A stretch of DNA of 64,000 nt, taken from positions 99,618 through 163,617 of the forward strand of contig JARLGU010000051.1 in assembly GCA_031292625.1 (NCBI GenBank), written 5' to 3'. The DNA is from Capsulimonadaceae bacterium (GTDB taxonomy: Bacteria > Armatimonadota > Armatimonadia > Armatimonadales > Capsulimonadaceae). Shown piece by piece: positions 35,719 through 43,158 of the stretch. Position 1 is the first letter of the stretch; each line of letters opens with the position of its first letter. The position numbers and the translations under genes were made by a program. The notes beneath the pieces were generated by a model. The model was not told where the DNA came from and searched no databases. It saw only the letters and a program-made list of their open reading frames with translations.

Positions 35719-35918
35719 CATCTATTCATATCAACGATTGTCACCGATATTGGCTCGGTTTCCGGCCGTTAACGACCGTCCTGAGACGTCAAGCCCCATC
35801 AATGGGTCTGCCGGCTCACGAAAATGCTGGCCGTCTACCGATTAGGCCCGTTCACGGGCTTTCTCAACACAGGCCGACCCTTTCAGGACCGGACTCGCGC
35901 CGCTGTTAACAGATATGG
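35714..35918. repeat. Family A ~205-bp intergenic element, copy 2
   Basis: Counterpart of 25775-25980, same orientation, about 90% identical by eye. It has the same internal hairpin (GCCCGTTCACGGGC) and CCGG/GGCC pairings. Unlike copy 1 it is bracketed by 33-bp direct repeats. It lies between the GntR-LacI regulator and tRNA-Ser. The remaining gap, 35567-35685, shows nothing recognisable. Confidence 0.85.
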
Positions 35919-35950
35919 AGGCGTTTGCCCTGCAGATCGTTGCGCGATCG
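35918..35950 (+). repeat. 33-bp direct repeat, right copy flanking family A element
   Basis: Matches 35686-35718 at 32 of 33 positions. It ends two bases before the -35 of the tRNA promoter. Confidence 0.85.
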
Positions 35951-35951
35951 G

Positions 35952-35980
35952 TTGCATTTTCGTAGTGGCTGTGCTAAAAT
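35952..35980 (+). promoter_or_regulatory. Promoter of tRNA-Ser
   Basis: TTGCAT (35952-35957), 17 bp, TAAAAT (35975-35980), about 45 bp before the mature tRNA 5' end. Confidence 0.6.
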
Positions 35981-36025
35981 ATCGCTGCTCAGTCAGAGCC
36001 CCTTAGCGGGCTCAATGGGAAGCGT

Positions 36026-36118
36026 GGAGCGTTACCCAAGCGGCTGAAGGGGCGGGTTTGCTAAACCTGTAGGGGGTCGTAAGATCCCGCGAGAGTTCAA
36101 ATCTCTCACGCTCCGCCA
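36026..36118 (+). tRNA. tRNA-Ser, anticodon GCU
   Basis: A 93-nt class II tRNA. The acceptor stem GGAGCGT pairs with ACGCTCC (36108-36114), then discriminator G and an encoded CCA (36116-36118). The anticodon loop TTGCTAA gives GCT at 36060-36062, reading AGC/AGU codons. A long variable arm (GGGGGTCGTAAGATCCC) and T arm GAGAGTTCAAATCTCTC are present. A terminator follows at 36162. Confidence 0.97.
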
Positions 36119-36161
36119 CGCAAAGACCACTTGATTGGCCTCACGGGGCTGTCATGGAACG

Positions 36162-36198
36162 AAGCGCGGGTTTGGCCTCAAAGCCTCCCGCGCTTTTT
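36162..36198 (+). terminator. Intrinsic terminator after tRNA-Ser
   Basis: AAGCGCGGG pairs with CCCGCGCTT across a loop that itself contains GGC/GCC pairing, followed by TTTTT. Confidence 0.9.
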
Positions 36199-36253
36199 GG
36201 TTAATTGGTAAACGTTCGGAACGATCGGCGACGGTGCGCGCGTAAGAAAAGCA

Positions 36254-36829
36254 ATGTACTGGAATAACCCGAAACTGCTGGTCGTTATCGTCGTGCTGAT
36301 CGGCGTGATCGCATTCATACGGCTGACGTCTCAGCCTGCGGGATTGGCGGCGACCGACGACGATTCGAGCACGCCGTTTCACGTCGTCTCCGCCGAGCAC
36401 CAGATCCTTCTTCCCGATTTTACGCTCACTCCGGCCGAGGGCCAGCCGTTCAAGCTGAGCGCCGCCGTGGCCAAAGGTCCGGTCGTGCTCGATTTTTGGG
36501 CAACGTACTGCGGGCCGTGCCGCATGGAATTGCCTGAGTTGGACAAGATCCGGACGTCGTACGCGTCGAAGGGCGTCCAGTTCTATGCAATTAACGCAAG
36601 CGATACGCCTGACATTATCCGGCAGTACGCAACGGTAACGAAGCTGGGCATTCCGATGCTTGTGGACCGCGATGCCGAGATCACGCGATACCTGAGCATC
36701 GATTCCATCCCGTTCACGATTGTGATCGACAGCAACCGTAAGATTGTCTCTGGTTTGTCAGGGTTTGACGAGGACATGAGCGATCATTTGCCGGTGGCTC
36801 TCGACAAGATTCTCGGATCTAAAACCTAA
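36254..36829 (+). CDS. Membrane-anchored TlpA/ResA-like thioredoxin
   Basis: A 191-residue protein with an N-terminal membrane anchor (LLVVIVVLIGVIAFI) and a periplasmic thioredoxin fold of the AhpC/TSA-TlpA type. The active site is WATYCGPCRMELPEL and the cis-proline side is SIPFTIVID. It reduces disulfides outside the membrane, for example in cytochrome c maturation or oxidative repair. The next gene, a DsbD-type reductase 6 bp downstream, would keep it reduced, and an exported MsrA follows. No ribosome site is obvious before the ATG. Confidence 0.92.
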   Translation: MYWNNPKLLVVIVVLIGVIAFIRLTSQPAGLAATDDDSSTPFHVVSAEHQILLPDFTLTPAEGQPFKLSAAVAKGPVVLDFWATYCGPCRMELPELDKIRTSYASKGVQFYAINASDTPDIIRQYATVTKLGIPMLVDRDAEITRYLSIDSIPFTIVIDSNRKIVSGLSGFDEDMSDHLPVALDKILGSKT

Positions 36830-36835
36830 GCCACG

Positions 36836-39160
36836 ATGACCGGCTCAGGCGGAACACGAAGCGCTCCCATGAACGGTTACAAACTTCCTCGCCTATTGCT
36901 CATCTGTTTTCTCGCGTGCTGCTTTCCCGCCGCCGATTCGCTTTCCGCGATTACCGCCGCAAAGATCCATCTTCCCGTCGCTTTCCACGTCGCGGGCGCG
37001 ACTCCGTCACCCGTCCATGCGGGCGAGGCGGCGAAGATCTCCATCGCCGCCAAGATCGACGGCGGTTGGCACCTGTATTCCGTTGTCCCCAGCGCTCAGC
37101 CGGGACCGGTTGCGACGACGATCGCGCTGGATCAGCCAGGCGTCGCGGCGATCGGCGAACTTCTCGAGAGTGTTCCCGTCACGAAGTATGATCCGAATTT
37201 TCAAACGAACGTTGCGTACCATGAGGGAAACGCTACGTTTACGGTTTACGCGCGGATCGCTAAGAATGCCCCTCATGGGCCGTTGACTGCCCGCCTGAAG
37301 GTGCGCTACCAGGCCTGCAACGACCATCTCTGCGATCCTCCCGTGAGCGTGGATCTTCCTGTCGATCTGGTCATCGGCAGCGGACCGGTTCGCCCGGAAT
37401 ACGCATCGGCGCCTGTTCGTCCGGTCGCGTTGCCCGCGGCGGCGCCGGCAAAAGGCGATGCAACAGGCGGCGTGCCTCCCGATTTGCTCGGGTTTATCGG
37501 CTTTGCCTTTGTGGCCGGTTTGCTGGCGCTCCTGACGCCTTGCGTTTTCCCGCTTATCCCGGTGACGTTCGGCTACTTCACGAAAGAGGCCGCGGGAAAG
37601 CGAAAGACGCTTGTTGCGCTGGCGGTCGCCTATGTCGCGGGGATCATCGTCTCGTTCGTTCTGCTGGGGCTGATCGCGACCATAACGCTCGGGGCGGCGG
37701 GGCCGAATCGGGTGGCATCCGATCCGCGGGTGAACCTCGTCTTTGGCGTCCTGTTCGTCTTTCTCGCGTTCGCGTTCTTCGAGACGTTTACTCTGCGCTT
37801 GCCATCGGGGCTGCAAGGGCTTGCAAGTGCGTCGCATGGTCGCGGCGGGCTCGTGGGTGTCCTGATTATGGGGCTCGCGTTCGTGTTCACCGCGTTCACA
37901 TGTACGGCTCCGTTCGTCGCGAGCGTTCTCGCGACGGCGGCATCGAGCACGGGGGCGAGCGGATACGCCCGTCCGATGCTCGGCATGATGGTCTTTGCGA
38001 CCGCGCTCTCGCTGCCGTTCCTGGCGATTGCGCTGTTCCCGCCGCTGCTGACGCGTCTGCCGCGCAGCGGAGCATGGCTGGCGCGCATGAAGGCGGTGCT
38101 CGGGTTCGTTGAGCTGGCGTATGCGGTGCTCTACTTCAGCAAGGCTGACCTCGTGTGGCAGGCGCACATTCTCACGCGTCCCGTAATTTTCGGCATCTGG
38201 GCGGTGATCGCGGTATGCGGCGCGCTGTATCTGACCGGCGCTCTCAGGGTGAACGCTTACCCGGATGAACCGGCGAAACCGTCGTTGGGACGCGGGGTCG
38301 GGATTGCGGCGTTTCTGGCTGCGGCGTGCTACTGCTTCTACGCCATGAGCGGCCGCCCGGTTGACAAGAACCTCGCGGCGTTTATTCCCGAGGCCGGCTA
38401 TGGCGCTATTGGCCGCGCCGCCGCGCCGGGTGATCTTTCGTGGGGATCGGACTACGCTGACGCCTTGAAAGTTGCTGCTAGCGAGCGGAAACCAGTGTTC
38501 GTGGACTTTACGGGGTACACGTGCACCAACTGCCGTTGGATGGAGCAAAACATCTTCACGAAGCCGCAGGTGCGGGACCTCCTCTCGCGTTACGTCCTCG
38601 TGCGACTCTACACGGACGGCGGCGCGAATGCCGATCGCAACCAGGCATTGCAACTTAGAATCGGCCAGGCGATCGCTCAGCCGTTGTATGCGCTCATGGA
38701 TTCCGCCGGAAACAAGGTGGACATCAAAATCGGGGTTGAGAACGATCCCGATCGATTTGCGGCGTTCTTGAACGAAGGACTCTCTCGCCATCCGTCGGCG
38801 CCCAATGCGCTAGCATGGGCTCCTTACAGCGACCAGGCGTATGCCGCGGCGCTTACGACCGGCAAGCCGGTCGTGATCGATTTCACGGCGCAGTGGTGCG
38901 TGCCTTGCCATGCGATCGAACGCACGGTTTTCTCCGATGGCGCGGTCAAGTCTCAGCTAGGCCAGTACACCACATTGCGCGCGGACCTGACGGATTTCAA
39001 CTCGCCGGCAAATGCCGTCATCGAGAAGAAGTTCGGCGTGCAGCAACTCCCCACGATCGTAGTGCTTTCCCCATCCGGCAAGGAGGCCATCGGCGCACGC
39101 GTCACGGGCCTCCTGACGCCGAGCGAGTTCCTCGCGAAGCTTGCGAAATCGGCGGGGTGA
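36836..39160 (+). CDS. dsbD: DsbD-type thiol:disulfide interchange protein with two C-terminal thioredoxin domains
   Basis: 774 residues from ATG 36836 (ATG 36869, at the head of the signal peptide, is an alternative). A signal peptide is followed by the periplasmic alpha domain (about 40-190, QACNDHLCDPP cysteine pair), an eight-helix membrane domain (about 215-500; CVFPLIPVTFGYF and FTCTAPF carry the transfer cysteines) and then two thioredoxin folds. The first has GYTCTNC (Cys563), the second AQWCVPC (Cys688). Ordinary DsbD has one. It passes electrons from cytosolic thioredoxin to extracytoplasmic partners, here probably the TlpA-like protein and MsrA on either side. Confidence 0.93.
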   Translation: MTGSGGTRSAPMNGYKLPRLLLICFLACCFPAADSLSAITAAKIHLPVAFHVAGATPSPVHAGEAAKISIAAKIDGGWHLYSVVPSAQPGPVATTIALDQPGVAAIGELLESVPVTKYDPNFQTNVAYHEGNATFTVYARIAKNAPHGPLTARLKVRYQACNDHLCDPPVSVDLPVDLVIGSGPVRPEYASAPVRPVALPAAAPAKGDATGGVPPDLLGFIGFAFVAGLLALLTPCVFPLIPVTFGYFTKEAAGKRKTLVALAVAYVAGIIVSFVLLGLIATITLGAAGPNRVASDPRVNLVFGVLFVFLAFAFFETFTLRLPSGLQGLASASHGRGGLVGVLIMGLAFVFTAFTCTAPFVASVLATAASSTGASGYARPMLGMMVFATALSLPFLAIALFPPLLTRLPRSGAWLARMKAVLGFVELAYAVLYFSKADLVWQAHILTRPVIFGIWAVIAVCGALYLTGALRVNAYPDEPAKPSLGRGVGIAAFLAAACYCFYAMSGRPVDKNLAAFIPEAGYGAIGRAAAPGDLSWGSDYADALKVAASERKPVFVDFTGYTCTNCRWMEQNIFTKPQVRDLLSRYVLVRLYTDGGANADRNQALQLRIGQAIAQPLYALMDSAGNKVDIKIGVENDPDRFAAFLNEGLSRHPSAPNALAWAPYSDQAYAAALTTGKPVVIDFTAQWCVPCHAIERTVFSDGAVKSQLGQYTTLRADLTDFNSPANAVIEKKFGVQQLPTIVVLSPSGKEAIGARVTGLLTPSEFLAKLAKSAG

Positions 39161-39345
39161 CGGCGTCGCGCGCTCCCGCGACGCGGCTACACGTCATATC
39201 CATCGCACCGCGAAACTTATGACCGGGTGGTCGCAAGACTTGCGAACGAATTCCCTCGCATTGTTTGTATTACCATTTGTAAGCGAGATGCCGCTGTCGT
39301 CGATACCGGAGGTTTGCTTGCGGATCTGGAGTGCGGGAGTTGTCC

Positions 39346-39984
39346 ATGATGATCTTACGCCAATTCTTTTGTGCCGTCATTCTCTCCGCCGCGTGCGGTT
39401 GCGTTGCGCTCGCGGCGGAGCCCTCGTCGAAGGCGTCGGTTCTTCCGCCGCCGGGACGCGAGATTGCGACGCTGGCGGGCGGCTGCTTTTGGGCGATGGA
39501 GGCGCGCTTCAAGCTGCTCAAAGGCGTCGACAGCGTTACGCCCGGCTATGCGGGCGGGCGGATCCCGAAGCCGACATACGAGCAGGTTTGTTCGGAATCG
39601 ACGGGGTACGCGGAAACGGTCCAAATCGTTTTCGACCCGAAGGTCGTCTCATACCATGACCTTGTCGATATCTTCATGCGTGCGCACAATCCGACGACGA
39701 AGGACAGGCAGGGCAACGACGTTGGAAGCTCGTACCGGTCGGTCATTTTTTACCAGGACGCGCGCCAGAAGGCGATTGCGGAGGGGGTAATCCACGAGAT
39801 CGAGAAGGCGCGCGTTTGGAGCGGCGCAATCGTAACCGAGATTTCGCCGTTGACTGCGTTCTATCCAGCGGAGGCATATCACGACGATTACTACGCGCGG
39901 CATCCCGAGAATACGTACTGTCGCTTCGTGGTTGGCCCCGAAGTGGACAAGTTCCGGCGCGACAACCGTGCGAGGCTGAAATAG
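39346..39984 (+). CDS. msrA: Exported peptide methionine sulfoxide reductase A
   Basis: 212 residues from ATG 39346, with a signal peptide (FFCAVILSAACGCVALAA). The catalytic domain has GCFWAMEARF with the nucleophilic cysteine, GYAGG, GYAETVQIVFDP and YHDDYYARHPENTYC with a probable resolving cysteine. It reduces methionine-S-sulfoxide in envelope proteins. GGGAG (39335-39339) six bases upstream decides the start. Its place after TlpA-like and dsbD genes implies these supply its electrons. An export signal is less common for MsrA, which is usually cytosolic. Confidence 0.93.
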   Translation: MMILRQFFCAVILSAACGCVALAAEPSSKASVLPPPGREIATLAGGCFWAMEARFKLLKGVDSVTPGYAGGRIPKPTYEQVCSESTGYAETVQIVFDPKVVSYHDLVDIFMRAHNPTTKDRQGNDVGSSYRSVIFYQDARQKAIAEGVIHEIEKARVWSGAIVTEISPLTAFYPAEAYHDDYYARHPENTYCRFVVGPEVDKFRRDNRARLK

Positions 39985-40253
39985 CGGATTGCCATTCGGT
40001 CGGGAGAACGCCGTTTCCGCTTGGAATAGTCCGCTAAGGGGATGCGCGAGGGGGAAGGGGAGTGTAACAATATAAAATCGTTGCTAATGGACAACGTCTC
40101 GCCGCATGTGCATTCGGCGGGATTGCGTCTTTGGGCAGCGATAAATAAGCTAACTAACTGTCACTTGGAAGCTTGAACCGTCACCGTGCGAGAGCATCGT
40201 TGTCGAAGCGATCGCATCGTACGTTCCCCTTCCCCACAGAGGAGCGCCACAGA

Positions 40254-41111
40254 ATGTTCAAGATCGTAGAAGCTCGCTATTTGAGCAAAGATGTTAAGCT
40301 GTTCCGGATCCATGCGCCTCGCGTCGCGAAGAAGCAGAAGCCGGGTCAGTTCGTCATCCTGCGCGTGAACGATCACGGCGAGCGTATACCGATTACAATA
40401 GCGGCTTCCGATGCCCAGGAGGAAACGATTACGATCGTCGCCCAGGGCATTGGCAAGACCACAAAACTGCTCAACACCCTCGAAACCGGCGATTCGATCG
40501 CCGATGTCGTCGGGCCTCTCGGAAAACCGACTGATGTCGAGAAGTTCGGTACGGTTGTGGTGATCGGCGGCGGCGTCGGCACGGCAATTGCGTATCCGAC
40601 CGCCAACGCCCTGCACGATGCAGGAAACCGCGTCATCTCGATCATCGGCGCTCGCACGAAAGACCTCGTGATCTTCGAGGACGAGCTTCGCGCAATTAGC
40701 GATCCGCTGATTGTGACCACTGACGACGGCAGCTATGGCGTAAAGGCCGTAGTCACCGTTCCCCTGCAGGAACTGATCGACTCGCCGAATAGACCCGACT
40801 ACGTGCTGGCGATCGGCCCCATTCCGATGATGCGCGCGGTTGCCGAAACGACTCGCGCAGCCGGCATCAAAACCGTGGTAAGCCTAAACGCAATCATGGT
40901 GGATGGTACCGGAATGTGCGGCGGTTGCCGTGTCGCTGTCGGCGGTAAGAGCCAATTTGCCTGTGTCGACGGACCGGAGTTCGACGCGCATCAGGTGGAT
41001 TTCGCCCTGCTCGCACAACGAGGGGCAATGTATCGGGACAAGGAGCGCGTGGCGCTTACGCGGTTTGAGGAAGAGCACGCGTGCAAACTCCTCGAGGCCG
41101 CGAAGGCATGA
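40254..41111 (+). CDS. NfnA/SudB-type ferredoxin-NADP reductase subunit
   Basis: A 285-residue flavoprotein: FAD-binding barrel (KPGQFVILRV, RIPITIAA), NAD-binding domain (VVIGGGVGTAIAYP) and a C-terminal [2Fe-2S] site (GTGMCGGCRVAV...C). It matches the small subunit of NADH-dependent ferredoxin:NADP+ oxidoreductase (NfnAB) and sulfide dehydrogenase SudB. The start is ATG 40254 with GAGGAG (40239-40244); the longer in-frame reading lacks a ribosome site. The partner subunit follows after 49 bp. Known NfnAB enzymes bifurcate electrons between NADPH, NAD+ and ferredoxin; in an aerobe the role would be NADPH/ferredoxin balance. Confidence 0.88.
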   Translation: MFKIVEARYLSKDVKLFRIHAPRVAKKQKPGQFVILRVNDHGERIPITIAASDAQEETITIVAQGIGKTTKLLNTLETGDSIADVVGPLGKPTDVEKFGTVVVIGGGVGTAIAYPTANALHDAGNRVISIIGARTKDLVIFEDELRAISDPLIVTTDDGSYGVKAVVTVPLQELIDSPNRPDYVLAIGPIPMMRAVAETTRAAGIKTVVSLNAIMVDGTGMCGGCRVAVGGKSQFACVDGPEFDAHQVDFALLAQRGAMYRDKERVALTRFEEEHACKLLEAAKA

Positions 41112-41160
41112 ACGCGCGCCACCTAACCACGGTACGACCATCGAAAGGCCCACAGGAACA

Positions 41161-42606
41161 ATGAGCAGCAGCAATAATCCACTCCCGCCTAAAGAGCGGT
41201 TGCAAATCGTGCGCCAGAGCATGCCGGAGCAAGATCCGCTGAAGCGCGCACACAATTTCGAAGAGGTCAACCTGGGGTTCACCGATGAACTCGCGCTCCA
41301 GGAAGCCACTCGTTGCCTTGGATGCGGCAAGCCGCGGTGTGTCCAGGGCTGTCCGGTCGGCGTCAAAATCGCCGAGTTCGTCGATCTGATCGTCGCCAAG
41401 GACTATCTCGGCGCTGCCGCCAAGATCCGCGAGGACAACGTCCTTCCCGCGGTGACCGGCCGCGTCTGTCCGCAAGAGGAGCAATGCGAGGGCTCATGCC
41501 TCCTTGCGCACCGTGCCGGCAGCTCATCGCTTGGCATCGGTTATCTTGAGCGGTTCGTCGCCGACTATGAGCGAACCACCGGCCAGATCGGTCTTCCTGC
41601 CTGCGCCCCATCGTCAGGCAAGAAGGTCGCGATCGCCGGCAGCGGCCCGGCCGGCCTGAGTTGCGCGGGCGATCTCGTGCAGCGCGGCCACGACGTGACG
41701 GTTTTCGAGGCGCTTCATGAGATCGGAGGCGTGCTGGTTTACGGAATTCCCGAATTCCGGCTTCCGAAGGATATTGTCCGGCAGGAAGTGGACAACATGC
41801 GCAAGCTCGGCGTCAAGTTCGAGACCAACGTCGTGATCGGTAAAACGGTGACGGTCGACGAGCTGTTCGAGGAAGAGGGCTTCGACGCGGTCTTTATCGC
41901 GACGGGAGCGGGTCTGCCCAAGTTCATGGGCATTCCCGGCGAGAACCTGTGCGCGGTTTACTCCGCCAACGAGTTCCTCACGCGCGTCAACCTGATGAAA
42001 GCTTACCGCTTCCCCGAGTACGATGAGCCGGTGTTCGATTGCGCGGGCAAGAATGTCGGCGTTATCGGCGGCGGCAACACGGCCATGGATGCGGTGCGAA
42101 CGTCGCTGCGCCTTGGCGCGAAGAACGCGTACCTGATCTACCGGCGCACTGAAAAGGACATGCCGGCTCGTATCGAGGAGCTGCACCACGCCAAGCAAGA
42201 GGGTGTGCAGATCATGGATCTCTGGGATCCGGTCGAGTATATCGGCGACGAAAAAGGTTGGGTCAGGGCCGCCAAGCTGCGCAAGATGCAGCAGGGCGAG
42301 CCCGACGAATCCGGCCGGTCGCGACCGGTTCCGATCCCTGGATCGGAAACCGAGGTTGCGCTCGACATGGTCGTCGTCGCCGTTGGCAATACGAGCAATC
42401 CGCTGGTCCAGCAGACGACTCCCGGTCTCGATACCGACACGCGCGGTCGCATTGTCGCCGACCACGAGCACCTGCGGACATCGAAGAAGGGCGTCTTCGC
42501 CGGCGGGGACATCGTCTCCGGCGCGGCCACGGTTATTCTCGCGATGGGCGCGGGACGCACGGCCGCCGCTTCGATCCATGACTATCTGACCACGGGCGAG
42601 TGGTAG
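41161..42606 (+). CDS. NfnB/SudA-type NADPH oxidoreductase (glutamate synthase small-subunit family)
   Basis: 481 residues. The N-terminal ferredoxin-like cysteine clusters (CLGCGKPRCVQGCPVG and CPQEEQCEGSC) bind iron-sulfur centres. The FAD domain begins KVAIAGSGPAGLSCAGDL and the NADPH domain NVGVIGGGNTAMDAVRT, with the late GVFAGGDIVSGAATVI. Members are often mislabelled GltD or GltA, but without a large glutamate synthase subunit and next to an NfnA-like gene the NfnB role is preferred. AGGAA precedes the ATG. A terminator follows. Confidence 0.88.
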   Translation: MSSSNNPLPPKERLQIVRQSMPEQDPLKRAHNFEEVNLGFTDELALQEATRCLGCGKPRCVQGCPVGVKIAEFVDLIVAKDYLGAAAKIREDNVLPAVTGRVCPQEEQCEGSCLLAHRAGSSSLGIGYLERFVADYERTTGQIGLPACAPSSGKKVAIAGSGPAGLSCAGDLVQRGHDVTVFEALHEIGGVLVYGIPEFRLPKDIVRQEVDNMRKLGVKFETNVVIGKTVTVDELFEEEGFDAVFIATGAGLPKFMGIPGENLCAVYSANEFLTRVNLMKAYRFPEYDEPVFDCAGKNVGVIGGGNTAMDAVRTSLRLGAKNAYLIYRRTEKDMPARIEELHHAKQEGVQIMDLWDPVEYIGDEKGWVRAAKLRKMQQGEPDESGRSRPVPIPGSETEVALDMVVVAVGNTSNPLVQQTTPGLDTDTRGRIVADHEHLRTSKKGVFAGGDIVSGAATVILAMGAGRTAAASIHDYLTTGEW

Positions 42607-42630
42607 ACCGTATAGGCAACTAGATCTGAT

Positions 42631-42669
42631 GGCCGCCTGTTTCATTTTGGTGAACGGGCGGCCTGTTTT
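42631..42669 (+). terminator. Intrinsic terminator after the Nfn pair
   Basis: GGCCGCC (42631-42637) pairs with GGCGGCC (42657-42663) and is followed by TGTTTTA. Confidence 0.75.
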
Positions 42670-43158
42670 ATGTTGGAGTGAGCGTAATAATCGGGAGGCT
42701 TGTAAGACGGCTCCGCAGCCGCCGTGGCTGTTTTTGGGAAAGGGTCGACGCAGCGCTTTCGTGAATTCGTGATGCGCGCTGCGATCGGACGTTGGCGGCA
42801 AAACCCTGCACGCGTGTTGACGAAGTGTTGCCGATTGCCGCCGTGAGCGAAGAAATGCGTTGGCGGCATGAGCGGTCTGGAAACATACTCTCGGCGGCCC
42901 GATCGAGTTACACCCTTTTAATCGTATCCTCTCCTCTATGTCCTTCCAGGCAGTGCAGGGAACTTCGCCATAACTGTATGCGTTTATAACGGAGTGACAA
43001 GAACGGCAAACGCCGGCCCCGTTGAATCGTTTTTCCAGGTCTCATGGTCCATGGCCGGCATCAATGGCAGTCGATTGCCGATGGGTATAATGGGGTCAAG
43101 CTCTTAAGCATTTAGAGCATAAATGGCTTCATGAGTGGAAGAAATAGGAAGAAACGCA
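42670..43158. other. Long intergenic region upstream of the proteasome cluster
   Basis: No convincing gene on either strand. It contains GCCGGCC/GGCCGGC inverted arms (43013-43019 and 43053-43059) and a perfect TATAAT at 43086-43091 that may be the -10 of mpa, with no good -35. The mpa leader would be about 65 nt. Confidence 0.45.

Noticed and set aside
37007..38791. 594-codon minus-strand frame opposite dsbD
   Set aside because: Arg/Gln/His-rich composition typical of an antisense shadow; dsbD on the plus strand is unambiguous.
41161..42606. Glutamate synthase small subunit (gltD)
   Set aside because: No large subunit nearby and the upstream partner is an NfnA/SudB-type protein; NfnB is the better call.
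41614..42801. 395-codon minus-strand frame opposite the NfnB-like gene
   Set aside because: Antisense shadow without motifs.
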